A stretch of DNA of 7,699 nucleotides from Arthrobacter sp. (GCA_025464545.1 JAODMA010000298.1:1-7699); one strand, 5' to 3'. Shown: positions 1-7,085, counted from the first letter of the stretch. The notes: generated from the letters alone by a model not told the origin. Made by a program: numbers and translations.

Positions 1-16
1 AAGGCAGGCATTTCAA

Positions 17-280
17 ATGGCACATAAAAAAGGCGCGAGTTCCACTCGCAACGGTCGTGACTCCAACGCCCAGTACCTCGGCGTGAAGCGCTTCGGCGGC
101 CAGGTCGTTTCCGCAGGCGAGATCATCGTCCGCCAGCGCGGCACCCACTTCCACCCGGGCGCCGGCGTTGGCCGCGGCGGGGACGACACCTTGTTCGCCC
201 TGACCCCCGGTGCAGTCGAGTTCGGCACCCGCCGTGGTCGTCGCGTTGTGAACATCGTGGCTGCAGCAGCTGCAGAGTAA
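17..280 (+). CDS. rpmA: 50S ribosomal protein L27 (bL27)
   Basis: The 87-residue product is bL27, a large-subunit protein whose N-terminal tail reaches towards the peptidyl-transferase centre. The protein begins [16 protein letters not shown] and continues with the family core ([10 protein letters not shown], then [26 protein letters not shown] at about residues 37-62), which is diagnostic. Length matches the family norm of about 85 residues. It starts directly with the mature-type tail and lacks the cleavable N-terminal extension known from Firmicutes L27. The ATG is preceded by AAGGCAGG (1-8) at 8 nt, a plausible ribosome binding site. By the usual gene order rplU (L21) should lie just upstream, outside the window. 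A strong terminator follows, so rpmA probably ends its transcription unit, at least partly separating it from obg. The C-terminal alanine run (VAAAAAE) is a minor lineage feature. Confidence 0.98.
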   Translation: MAHKKGASSTRNGRDSNAQYLGVKRFGGQVVSAGEIIVRQRGTHFHPGAGVGRGGDDTLFALTPGAVEFGTRRGRRVVNIVAAAAAE

Positions 281-295
281 CAACAAGTTCTAAAT

Positions 296-334
296 CGGTG
301 GGGCGGGCCATTTGGTCCGCTCCACCGGTGTTTT
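296..334 (+). terminator. Rho-independent terminator after rpmA
   Basis: Bases 296-309 pair with 314-327 to give a 14-bp GC-rich stem with two G-U pairs (307/316 and 302/321) and a 4-nt ATTT loop. The 3' side runs into GGTGTTTT (327-334), a short T tract. It begins 15 bases after the rpmA stop. Its position implies that rplU-rpmA transcripts end here and that obg depends on read-through or its own promoter. Confidence 0.8.
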
Positions 335-342
335 AACCGCAT

Positions 343-348
343 TACAAT
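343..348 (+). promoter_or_regulatory. Possible -10 box for obg
   Basis: TACAAT (343-348) is a good sigma70-type -10 hexamer in the short AT-richer stretch after the terminator. The predicted transcript start is near 355, giving a leader of about 43 nt before obg. No convincing -35 hexamer lies 16-19 bp upstream, because that region is the GC-rich terminator stem, so this is tentative. Confidence 0.4.
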
Positions 349-351
349 CAT

Positions 352-375
352 CTTGGGCCCCTTTGCGGGTCCAGG
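352..375 (+). other. Hairpin in the obg leader
   Basis: Bases 352-360 (CTTGGGCCC) pair with 367-375 (GGGTCCAGG) to form a 9-bp stem with two G-U pairs and a 6-nt loop (CTTTGC). There is no T tract after it, so it is not a second terminator. It ends 10 nt before the obg ribosome binding site (386-391) and could affect obg mRNA stability or translation. The role is inference only. Confidence 0.45.
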
Positions 376-397
376 GAACAGCACTGAGGAGATCCAC

Positions 398-1987
398 GTG
401 GCGAGCTTTGTAGACCGGGTAGTACTGCACGTATCCGGCGGTACCGGCGGCCACGGCTGTGTCTCCGTCCACCGCGAGAAGTTCAAGCCCCTCGGCGGAC
501 CCGACGGCGGCAACGGCGGCAACGGCGGCGACGTCATCCTCCGCGTCGACCCGCAGACCACCACGCTGCTCGACTACCACCACGCCCCGCACCGGCACGC
601 CACCAACGGCGGACCCGGCATGGGCGACTGGCGCGGCGGCAAGAACGGCGAAACCCTCATCCTTCCGGTGCCCGAGGGCACCGTGGTGAAGTCCAAGGAC
701 GGCAGGGTCCTCGCCGACCTCGTAGGCGAAGGCGCGGAGTACGTCGCGGCCGCCGGTGGCATCGGAGGTCTCGGCAACGCCTCGCTCTCCTCCCAGAAGC
801 GCCGCGCCCCCGGCTTCGCGCTGCTGGGCATCGAGGGCGAATCCAGCGACGTCGTCCTGGAGCTGAAGTCCATCGCGGATATCGCCCTGGTCGGCTTCCC
901 CTCCGCCGGCAAGTCCAGCCTGATCGCCGCGATGTCCGCCGCCCGGCCCAAGATCGCGGATTACCCGTTCACCACCCTGATCCCGAACCTCGGCGTCGTC
1001 CAGGCCGGCGAGGTCCGCTTCACCATTGCGGACGTCCCGGGCCTGATCGAAGGCGCCAGCGAGGGCAAGGGCCTGGGCCACTACTTCCTGCGCCACGTCG
1101 AGCGCTGCGCCGCCCTCGTGCATGTACTGGACTGCGGAACGCTCGAGTCCGACCGTGACCCGCTCTCCGACCTGGCGGTCATCGAAGCCGAACTCGAGAA
1201 GTATGCGGTGGACATGAGCTTCGCCGGGTCCGACGGCGAAGTCGTGCCGCTGAACCACCGTCCCCGCCTGGTCGCCCTGAACAAGGTGGACCTCCCGGAC
1301 GGCAAGGACATGGCCGAATTCGTCCGGCCGGAACTCGAGTCCCGCGGCTACAAGGTGTTCGAGATCTCCGCCACGAGCCACGAGGGCCTCCGCCAGCTCG
1401 GCTTCGCCATGGCCGAAATCGTCCAGGCAGCACGCGACGAGCTCGCCGCCGCCCCGCCCAAGGTGCACGCGCCGGTCCTCAAGCCCCGCGCCGTGAACGA
1501 ATCGGGTTTCAAGATCCGCCGCGAGGAGAAGAACCTGGAACCGCTGTTCCGCGTGCTTGGCGACAAACCTGTGCGTTGGGTCAAGCAGACCGACTTCACC
1601 AACGAGGAAGCCATCGGCTACCTCGCGGACCGCCTCGCCAAGCTCGGCGTCGAAAACGAACTGTTCAAGCAGGGCGCCAAACCCGGCGACACGGTTGTCA
1701 TTGGCGAGGACGACGGCGTCGTCTTCGACTGGGAGCCGACCATGATGGCCGGCGCGGAACTGCTGGCTTCGCCGCGCGGCACCGACGTGCGTTTCGCCGA
1801 CATCGGCGACCGTCCCACCCGCGGACAGAAGCGGGACGAGCAGCTCGAACGCCGCGAGGCCAAGGCCGCCGCCCGCGCCGAGCTCGAAGCCGAGCGCAAG
1901 GCCGGCATCTGGACCGAATCCGTCAGCGGACGCCGGGCCGTCAAGCCGGTCAAGGAGAGTGGACTGGGCGCAGCAGATGACGAGTAA
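398..1987 (+). CDS. obg: Obg family GTPase (ObgE/CgtA)
   Basis: This 529-residue product is the conserved GTPase Obg, which binds the 50S subunit, acts in late large-subunit assembly and links growth to GTP/ppGpp. Residues 1 to about 158 form the glycine-rich Obg fold ([14 protein letters not shown]). The G domain shows all motifs: P-loop GFPSAGKSS (166-174), switch I threonines T192/T193, DVPGL (212-216), NKVD (295-298) and SA (324-325). An OCT domain follows (about 369-447, ending VFDWEP), then a charged 80-residue tail rich in Arg, Glu and Ala, longer than in E. coli Obg and usual for actinobacteria. The start is GTG at 398 because GAGGAG (386-391) sits 6 nt upstream and the protein then begins [12 protein letters not shown], the family N-terminus. 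An in-frame TTG at 353 lies inside the leader hairpin and is not used in this model. The 3' end overlaps proB. Confidence 0.97.
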   Translation: MASFVDRVVLHVSGGTGGHGCVSVHREKFKPLGGPDGGNGGNGGDVILRVDPQTTTLLDYHHAPHRHATNGGPGMGDWRGGKNGETLILPVPEGTVVKSKDGRVLADLVGEGAEYVAAAGGIGGLGNASLSSQKRRAPGFALLGIEGESSDVVLELKSIADIALVGFPSAGKSSLIAAMSAARPKIADYPFTTLIPNLGVVQAGEVRFTIADVPGLIEGASEGKGLGHYFLRHVERCAALVHVLDCGTLESDRDPLSDLAVIEAELEKYAVDMSFAGSDGEVVPLNHRPRLVALNKVDLPDGKDMAEFVRPELESRGYKVFEISATSHEGLRQLGFAMAEIVQAARDELAAAPPKVHAPVLKPRAVNESGFKIRREEKNLEPLFRVLGDKPVRWVKQTDFTNEEAIGYLADRLAKLGVENELFKQGAKPGDTVVIGEDDGVVFDWEPTMMAGAELLASPRGTDVRFADIGDRPTRGQKRDEQLERREAKAAARAELEAERKAGIWTESVSGRRAVKPVKESGLGAADDE

Positions 1988-3218
1988 AACCGTCATCGTG
2001 CCGGGCACGGCGGGCAAGGCGGAACCCCCGGCAGCTGTCGGATCGGCTCCTGCGCTGGCCGTCCCGGACGGTCCAGCCCCGCACCCTTCCGCCCGGAACT
2101 CCGCCGTCCCGGACCGCTCCGCGCTGTCCGGTGCCCGCCGGATTGTGGTGAAGGTCGGTTCGTCGTCCCTGACCAGCATCAAGGGCGGCATCTCGGAAGA
2201 GGCCCTGACCGGCCTTGCCGATGCCCTGGCGCACAAGCGCAACGAAGGCGCCGAAATCATCCTGGTGTCCTCCGGCGCCATCGCCGCCGGACTGGCCCCG
2301 CTCGGGCTGGAGAAGCGGCCCCGCGACCTCGCCACCCAGCAGGCCGCCGCGAGCGTGGGCCAGGGCCTCCTGATGGCCCGCTACACCCACGCCTTCGGAG
2401 CCCACGGCGTCACCGTCAGCCAGGTGCTGCTGACCGCCGACGATTTCATGCGCCGCAGCCAACACACCAACGCCTTCCGCGCCCTGGACCGGCTGCTGAA
2501 CCTCGGCGTCGTGCCGGTGGTCAACGAAAACGACACCGTCGCCACGCACGAGATCCGCTTCGGCGACAATGACCGGCTGGCGGCCCTCGTGGCGCACCTG
2601 GTCCGCGCCGACGCGCTGGTGCTGCTCTCCGACGTCGACTCCCTCTACGACGGGCCGCCCTCGCACGGCGCCCGGCGGATCCCGCATGTCACGGGCCCGC
2701 ACGACCTCGACGGGGTCTCCATCGGCAGCACCGGCAAGGCCGGAGTCGGCACCGGGGGAATGGCCACCAAGGTCGAGGCGGCGATGATCGCCGCAGGCTC
2801 CGGCATCCACGCCCTCGTCACCTCGACCGGGAACGCCGCCGCGGCATTGGCCGGACACGACGTGGGAACCTGGTTCTCGGTCAGCGGCTCCCGCAAGCCG
2901 ATCAGGCTTCTGTGGCTGGCGCACCTGGCGTCGGTGGAAGGCACTCTCGTGCTCGACGACGGTGCCGTGCAGGCCGTGCGCGACCGGCGCACCTCGCTGC
3001 TGCCCGCCGGCATCACCGCCGTAACCGGCTCCTTTGAAGCCGGCGACCCGGTGGAGATGGTCTCGACGGACGGCACGGTGATCGCCCGCGGGCTGGTCAA
3101 CTATGCCTCCGACGAACTCCCGCAGATGCTGGGCCGGTCCACCAAGGAGCTCGGCAAGGCGCTCGGCCGCGGATATGACCGTGTGGTTGTTCATGTTGAC
3201 GATCTGGTGCTGGTCTAA
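1977..3218 (+). CDS. proB: Glutamate 5-kinase with PUA domain
   Basis: ProB phosphorylates L-glutamate to gamma-glutamyl phosphate with ATP, the first and normally proline-inhibited step of proline synthesis. Numbering from ATG 1977 (413 residues), the amino-acid-kinase domain contains VVKVGSSS (K59), [19 protein letters not shown] (N183-D186), [11 protein letters not shown] (196 onwards) and GTGGMATK (258-265). A C-terminal PUA domain covers roughly 321-396 ([16 protein letters not shown]). The first 50 or so residues are an Ala/Pro-rich extension absent from the 367-residue E. coli enzyme. The start is uncertain. ATG 1977 overlaps the obg stop by 11 bp but lies 19 nt from AAGGAG (1952-1957), while GTG 1959 is only 1 nt from it and GTG 1998 has no visible site. 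Translation is probably coupled to obg. Enzyme identity is secure; the exact N-terminus is not. Confidence 0.94.
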   Translation: MTSKTVIVPGTAGKAEPPAAVGSAPALAVPDGPAPHPSARNSAVPDRSALSGARRIVVKVGSSSLTSIKGGISEEALTGLADALAHKRNEGAEIILVSSGAIAAGLAPLGLEKRPRDLATQQAAASVGQGLLMARYTHAFGAHGVTVSQVLLTADDFMRRSQHTNAFRALDRLLNLGVVPVVNENDTVATHEIRFGDNDRLAALVAHLVRADALVLLSDVDSLYDGPPSHGARRIPHVTGPHDLDGVSIGSTGKAGVGTGGMATKVEAAMIAAGSGIHALVTSTGNAAAALAGHDVGTWFSVSGSRKPIRLLWLAHLASVEGTLVLDDGAVQAVRDRRTSLLPAGITAVTGSFEAGDPVEMVSTDGTVIARGLVNYASDELPQMLGRSTKELGKALGRGYDRVVVHVDDLVLV

Positions 3219-3232
3219 GCCTGCCGCTCGCC

Positions 3233-3238
3233 TAAACT
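3233..3238 (+). promoter_or_regulatory. Leaderless-type -10 box for proA
   Basis: TAAACT (3233-3238) fits the actinobacterial TANNNT -10 consensus. It is followed by exactly 6 bases (GGAGGC) and then the proA ATG, so a start at +1 would fall on the A of the ATG, the spacing known for leaderless mRNAs in actinobacteria. No strong -35 is visible at the expected distance. TTGACG at 3196-3201 is 31 bp away, too far. GGAGG lies only 1 nt from the ATG, too close to act as a normal ribosome binding site. Confidence 0.6.
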
Positions 3239-3244
3239 GGAGGC

Positions 3245-4642
3245 ATGACTGAGGCCCCGACTCCCCGCTCCGCCGTGCTCGCCGACAAGCTGATTGCCGA
3301 AGGTCTGATCCCTGCGGACGAACCGGCGGAAGGTGGCCGCGAAGTCCCGGTGTCCCCGGAGGCCGCCGAGGCAAGCGGAGTTGTCGATGTTGAGGCCGCC
3401 GTCCACGCCATTGCCGACCGCTCCCGGCACGCCGCCCGCCGGATGGCCCGCGCCAACCGCGCCTGGAAGGACCGTGGCCTGCGGGCGATCGGCGCCGCGC
3501 TGCTGGAGGGCAGCCGCCAGATCCTCGCCGCCAACGCCAAGGACGTTTCCGCGGGACGGGCCAACGGCACGTCCGCGGCCATGCTGGACCGGCTCACCCT
3601 CACCGACGCGCGGATCAAAGCCCTGGCCGCGGCCCTGGAAAACCTCGCCACGCTGCCCGATCCGGTGGGAAACGTGATGCGCGGCCAGACACTCCCCAAC
3701 GGGCTCCGGCTGCGCCAGATCAACGTGCCGATGGGCGTCGTCGCGGCCATCTACGAGGCGCGGCCCAACGTCACCGTGGACATCGCCGGGCTGGGCCTCA
3801 AGAGCGGCAACGCCGTCATCCTGCGCGGCGGGACCGCCGCCGCCGCCACTAACGCCGCCCTCGTCACCATCCTCCGCGACGCGCTGGAATCAGTGGGCTT
3901 GCCGGCCGACGCCGTGCAGACGGTGGACCAGTACGGCCGCGAGGGCGCCAACGCCCTGATGCGCGCCCGGGGCCGGGTGGACGTCCTGATACCCCGGGGC
4001 GGCCGCGAACTGATCCAGTCCGTCGTGGCAAACGCCTCGGTGCCGGTCATTGAGACGGGGGAGGGCAACGTCCACATCTTCCTCGACGCCTCCGCGAACG
4101 AGGACATGGCCGTGGAGATCCTGCTGAACTCCAAAACCCAGCGGCCCAGCGTTTGCAACACCGTGGAAACCCTGCTGGTGCACTCCGGCTCCACGGTGCT
4201 GCCCGCCGTCGCCGCCGCGCTGCGCGCCGCCGGTGTCACCCTGCACACCGACGAGCGGATCCGGAAGGCGCTGCCGGCGTCCATCGAAACCGTCCCCGCC
4301 ACGAAAGAGGACTGGGCCACGGAATACATGGACCTGGACCTCGCCGTGGCCATGGTGGACAGCCTGGATGAGGCCGTCCGGCACATCCGCGCCTGGTCAA
4401 CCGGGCATACCGAGGCCATCCTCACCAACGACCTTGCCAATGCCGAGCGGTTCATCGCCGAGGTCGATTCGGCCGCCGTGATCGTAAACGCCTCCACCCG
4501 GTTCACCGACGGCGGTGAGCTGGGGCTCGGCGCGGAGGTCGGGATTTCCACCCAGAAGCTGCACGCCCGCGGCCCGATGGGACTGACCGAGCTGACCACC
4601 ACCAAGTGGATCGTCCAGGGTGAGGGCCAGATCAGGGCCTAA
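3245..4642 (+). CDS. proA: Gamma-glutamyl phosphate reductase (glutamate-5-semialdehyde dehydrogenase)
   Basis: ProA reduces gamma-glutamyl phosphate with NADPH to glutamate-5-semialdehyde, the second step of proline synthesis, and belongs to the aldehyde dehydrogenase superfamily. The 465-residue protein shows NVPMGVVAAIYEARPNVTVD (from N160), the cofactor-side SGNAVILRGG, IPRGG (249-253), VIETGEGNVH (268-277) and QRPSVCNTVETLLV with the catalytic cysteine C304. It also carries EVGISTQKLHARGPMG near the C-terminus. It is longer than E. coli ProA (417 residues) because of an N-terminal extension of about 45 residues. The homologous core begins near VEAAVHAIADRSR. A GTG at 3350 would give 430 residues, with GGAAGGTGG (3328-3336) 13 nt upstream. 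I prefer ATG 3245 because of the precisely placed leaderless -10 box. It follows proB by 26 bp, so it may be read both from the obg-proB transcript and from its own promoter. Confidence 0.96.
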   Translation: MTEAPTPRSAVLADKLIAEGLIPADEPAEGGREVPVSPEAAEASGVVDVEAAVHAIADRSRHAARRMARANRAWKDRGLRAIGAALLEGSRQILAANAKDVSAGRANGTSAAMLDRLTLTDARIKALAAALENLATLPDPVGNVMRGQTLPNGLRLRQINVPMGVVAAIYEARPNVTVDIAGLGLKSGNAVILRGGTAAAATNAALVTILRDALESVGLPADAVQTVDQYGREGANALMRARGRVDVLIPRGGRELIQSVVANASVPVIETGEGNVHIFLDASANEDMAVEILLNSKTQRPSVCNTVETLLVHSGSTVLPAVAAALRAAGVTLHTDERIRKALPASIETVPATKEDWATEYMDLDLAVAMVDSLDEAVRHIRAWSTGHTEAILTNDLANAERFIAEVDSAAVIVNASTRFTDGGELGLGAEVGISTQKLHARGPMGLTELTTTKWIVQGEGQIRA

Positions 4643-4650
4643 CAACGCTG

Positions 4651-4656
4651 TAACAT
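4651..4656 (+). promoter_or_regulatory. Possible -10 box upstream of the small membrane-protein gene
   Basis: TAACAT (4651-4656) lies 9 bases after the proA stop and is preceded directly by TG. A transcript starting near 4663 would have a leader of about 60 nt containing the 4674-4691 hairpin. No good -35 is visible, so the call rests on the -10 match and on the unusual 80-bp gap in an otherwise compact cluster. Confidence 0.35.
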
Positions 4657-4673
4657 GGAACAGAAGTCCGGAA

Positions 4674-4691
4674 CGGCGGGGACAACCGCCG
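4674..4691 (+). other. Hairpin between proA and the small membrane-protein gene
   Basis: CGGCGG (4674-4679) pairs perfectly with CCGCCG (4686-4691) across a 6-nt loop, and A4673-T4692 can extend the stem. The following sequence (TCGTAAATTCTTG) has no continuous T tract, so it is at best a weak terminator. It may instead be a leader structure, or protect the 3' end of the proA message from exonucleases. Confidence 0.45.
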
Positions 4692-4722
4692 TCGTAAATT
4701 CTTGAAGTCACTAGGGGAGAAC

Positions 4723-4962
4723 ATGCTGTCGCAGCAGATCGCCACAATCGTCGCCGCCACCGGCGAATCGGGCCACGAGGAACTCGCGCCGCTTTGGGCC
4801 GAGCCTTGGGTTTTCGGGGTAGCGATCCTCGCGATCCTGCTCGTTCTGATGTTCATCACGCTGTCCTACTCCAACCTCGGCAGGCGCCATGAGGTCGTCG
4901 AGGAACACTCAGATCCGCACCGCCAGCACCCGAACAAGCACGATCACGGCCAGGGCCACTGA
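4723..4962 (+). CDS. Small single-pass membrane protein with His-rich tail, function unknown
   Basis: I do not recognise a named family. The product is 79 residues. A short N-terminal part (1-27) is followed by one clear membrane segment at about 29-50 ([22 protein letters not shown]), then a polar tail starting with RR (54-55). The tail holds seven histidines among its last 24 residues (H56, H62, H66, H69, H73, H75, H79). By the positive-inside rule the tail should be cytoplasmic and the acidic N-terminus outside. The start is ATG 4723, with AGGGGAG (4713-4719) just upstream; an in-frame TTG at 4702 has no such site. The gene sits between proA and nadD, and a small membrane protein in this slot is, from memory, common in Micrococcales. 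The histidine cluster could bind metal or sense pH, but this is speculation. Confidence 0.85.
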   Translation: MLSQQIATIVAATGESGHEELAPLWAEPWVFGVAILAILLVLMFITLSYSNLGRRHEVVEEHSDPHRQHPNKHDHGQGH

Positions 4963-4975
4963 TATTTCCGCCACC

Positions 4976-5686
4976 ATGAAGGAGAACGGCGCCACGCGCC
5001 GCGTGCGTTTAGGTGTGATGGGCGGCACGTTCGACCCGATCCACCACGGGCACCTTGTCGCCGCCAGTGAAGTGGCGGCGGAGTTCGACCTGGACGAGGT
5101 CGTGTTCGTGCCCACCGGCCAGCCGTGGCAGAAGATGAGCAAGAAGGTCAGTGAGGCGGAGCACCGGTACCTCATGACGGTCATTGCCACGGCCTCGAAT
5201 CCCCGGTTCACCGTCAGCCGCGTGGACGTGGACCGTCCGGGGCCGACTTACACGATCGACACGCTGCGTGACCTGCGCACGCTGCGCCCCGACGCCGACC
5301 TTTTCTTCATCACCGGCGCGGACGCCCTGGCCCAGATTCTTTCCTGGAAAGACATCGACGAGCTGTGGTCCCTGGCGCACTTCGTCGGGGTCACCCGGCC
5401 CGGTCACGTGCTGGACGGCATGGGCCGCAAAGACGTGAGCCTGCTTGAAGTCCCGGCCATGGCGATCTCCTCCACGGACTGCCGCGCCCGCGTGGCCGCC
5501 GGCAATCCCGTCTGGTACCTGGTGCCCGACGGTGTGGTCCAGTACATCGCCAAATATGGACTGTACGACGGCGACCCGGACCCCGCCGTCGACCCGGCGG
5601 GACAAGCTGTCGGCATCGAAGCAGAGAACGAAGCGGCCCGGTACAGCCGGTCCAACAACATTAATCAACCAGCCAGCACTGAATGA
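4976..5686 (+). CDS. nadD: Nicotinate-nucleotide adenylyltransferase
   Basis: NadD joins nicotinate mononucleotide and ATP to form deamido-NAD, the penultimate step of NAD synthesis, in the cytoplasm. The 236-residue protein carries the nucleotidyltransferase signature [12 protein letters not shown] (16-27, with the HxGH motif), [17 protein letters not shown] in the middle and the family motif ISSTDCR (164-170). The C-terminal 38 or so residues after KYGLYDGD are low-complexity and probably dispensable. ATG 4976 is chosen because it precedes the first beta strand (RVRLGVMGG), which ATG 5018 would remove. No ribosome binding site precedes it, and the gap to the upstream stop is 13 bp, so coupling to the small membrane-protein gene is likely. 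An upstream in-frame ATG at 4889 would add a low-complexity peptide read from the other gene's frame and is unlikely. GTG 5003, 18 nt after AAGGAG (4979-4984), is another weak candidate. Confidence 0.95.
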   Translation: MKENGATRRVRLGVMGGTFDPIHHGHLVAASEVAAEFDLDEVVFVPTGQPWQKMSKKVSEAEHRYLMTVIATASNPRFTVSRVDVDRPGPTYTIDTLRDLRTLRPDADLFFITGADALAQILSWKDIDELWSLAHFVGVTRPGHVLDGMGRKDVSLLEVPAMAISSTDCRARVAAGNPVWYLVPDGVVQYIAKYGLYDGDPDPAVDPAGQAVGIEAENEAARYSRSNNINQPASTE

Positions 5687-5700
5687 GTCTGCAATGAGTC
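5682..5700 (+). repeat. Short tandem repeat at the nadD stop / next start
   Basis: AATGAGTC occurs twice, at 5682-5689 and 5693-5700, as an 11-bp tandem unit. The first copy contains the nadD stop in an ATGA arrangement. The second contains the ATG of the downstream gene. It looks like a small duplication of a stop-start junction, though at this length chance is possible. Confidence 0.5.
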
Positions 5701-7085
5701 AGGAACAGCCACCCGTCCGCAGCCGCCGCGAATTGCGCCAGGCTCGGGATGAACGCCGGGAAGCGGGCCCGGAGTCCGGCACTGCGGCTCCCGGCGCGGT
5801 TGGTCCTGCCTCACATCCAGCCTCCCCGGAGGCCACCGCCACGCAGCCGTCCACCTCGGCGGGTCCTGGCGAGCCCACGGCCGCCGAAATCACCGGACGC
5901 AGCCGCCGGGTGGCTGACGGCCCGGTAGATTCCGTGCGCACGCCGCCCGGGGCCGAACGGTCCTCCCAGGTCCGCGCACGGGACCGTGCCGCGCTCCGCA
6001 CGATCAAGGAACTCGCGGAAAAAGAAGGCCACCTCGCAGCCGGCGGGCCTCCCACCCGGCGCCAGTTGAGGCTGCTGCAGCTGGCAGCGGAAACCGCCCC
6101 TGCTACCGCGGCCAACCTGATCCTTCCCGCGTCGCCGCGGACCCGGGCAAACCCTGCAGTCAGCCAGCCGGGCACCAAGCCCGGGTCAGAATCCGGCGAC
6201 GCACCCGCAGCCGGCCAACCTTCAACAGCGAAAGCGGCGGCCGGCAAGGCCCCCGGGGAGACAGCCGCCGTCAAGGCAGCTCCGGGTCCCGCCAGCGACG
6301 CGAAGGGAACCGGCGCGGGCCCCGCCACTGGCGCTCCCGGCGCGGGGGGCCAGCTCCCCGACGGCATGACCGTCGAGCAGGCCCTCGCCGCACGCGAACT
6401 GCTGGCCCAGCAGGCGCAAAACCAGCTGTCCAAAATGGAGCACATCGCGGCCTACGACCCGGACGCGGTCGATCCGGACGTCCTCGCCGAGCAGATCGCG
6501 CTGGCCGAGCGCGCCGCGGTGCTGAACCGGCGGGCCGCTGCCAAGCAGAAGCTGGCCGAACAGAACAGCCAGCCGGCGCCACCGCCGAACGACCCGTCCA
6601 CCGCCAGCAACCTGGCCATGGTCACCCCCTTGGAATTTGAGCAAGTCCCCGGCGTGGAGCGGCCTGTCATGAAGCGCCCTGCCACGTCGTACGTTCCGGT
6701 CGTCACCAATCCGGGCCCCCGGGTGGAGGACCCCCGGAAGTCCGGCACCCGCCGGCCCGGATCGTCCCGGCAACGTTCAGTGCCGGCGACTGGCCGTGCC
6801 GGTGAGCTCGCCCGCGCCGAGGCCGCCACCAAGGGCACCGCCCCGACGGCCACGCGCACTCATCCGGCGGTGCCGCCCGCCGTGGCCCCGAAGTCGGAAG
6901 AGGAGTTCGCCGGGAGGACCCCGGTGGCTGCCAACTCCGCCTACGGCCTGGATCCCCTCGACGCGGCCACGGCAGGCCTCGGCAGGGCCCGCCGCCTCCG
7001 GATGCTGCAGCTGGGCGTGCTGGCCCTGGGCATCCTCGCCCTGATTGCCGGTATCACGCTGATCATCACCGGCCTCGCCGGCTAG
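5694..7085 (+). CDS. Ala/Pro-rich, probably disordered protein with C-terminal membrane anchor, function unknown
   Basis: I cannot assign a function to this 463-residue protein. The N-terminus carries a basic motif, RSRRELRQARDERRE (9-23), of a kind I recall at the N-termini of many Micrococcales membrane and envelope proteins. Most of the rest is low-complexity Ala, Pro, Gly, Thr and Ser sequence. A second basic motif, PTRRQLRLLQLA, lies at 120-131. Residues 225-290 (MTVEQALAARELLAQQAQNQLSKMEH and following) look alpha-helical and possibly coiled-coil. The only hydrophobic stretch is the last 27 residues (437-463), just after RARRLR, so it should be tail-anchored with a cytoplasmic body. ATG 5694 starts 7 bp after the nadD stop with no strong ribosome binding site, so coupling is likely. 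The open frame extends upstream to 5445 but only as a shadow of nadD. High-GC coding periodicity continues to the stop. In other actinobacteria this position often holds a LytR-CpsA-Psr gene (from memory), but no such domain is visible here. Confidence 0.85.
   Translation: MSQEQPPVRSRRELRQARDERREAGPESGTAAPGAVGPASHPASPEATATQPSTSAGPGEPTAAEITGRSRRVADGPVDSVRTPPGAERSSQVRARDRAALRTIKELAEKEGHLAAGGPPTRRQLRLLQLAAETAPATAANLILPASPRTRANPAVSQPGTKPGSESGDAPAAGQPSTAKAAAGKAPGETAAVKAAPGPASDAKGTGAGPATGAPGAGGQLPDGMTVEQALAARELLAQQAQNQLSKMEHIAAYDPDAVDPDVLAEQIALAERAAVLNRRAAAKQKLAEQNSQPAPPPNDPSTASNLAMVTPLEFEQVPGVERPVMKRPATSYVPVVTNPGPRVEDPRKSGTRRPGSSRQRSVPATGRAGELARAEAATKGTAPTATRTHPAVPPAVAPKSEEEFAGRTPVAANSAYGLDPLDAATAGLGRARRLRMLQLGVLALGILALIAGITLIITGLAG

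Noticed and set aside
353..397. Upstream TTG start for obg adding 15 residues
   Set aside because: It lies inside the leader hairpin, and GTG 398 has a well-spaced GAGGAG and the family N-terminus.
506..532. Repetitive GGC/AAC run that resembles a tandem repeat
   Set aside because: It encodes the conserved glycine-rich GGNGGNGGD of the Obg N-terminal domain, so it is constrained coding sequence.
290..2335. Long antisense open frame (681 codons) opposite obg and proB
   Set aside because: It is explained by G/C-biased third positions of obg and proB. The translation has no recognisable domain, and the start and end ignore gene boundaries.
1950..3374. Long antisense open frame (474 codons) opposite proB
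   Set aside because: Same cause: a shadow of a high-GC gene with an unambiguous sense-strand product.
4889..4975. Upstream in-frame ATG extending NadD by 29 residues
   Set aside because: The added peptide is Arg/Thr/Ser low-complexity read out of frame from the small membrane-protein gene and would create a long overlap.
5445..5693. Upstream open frame extending the disordered protein by 83 residues
   Set aside because: It lies entirely within or just after nadD in another frame and has the composition of a shadow. ATG 5694 fits the gene junction.
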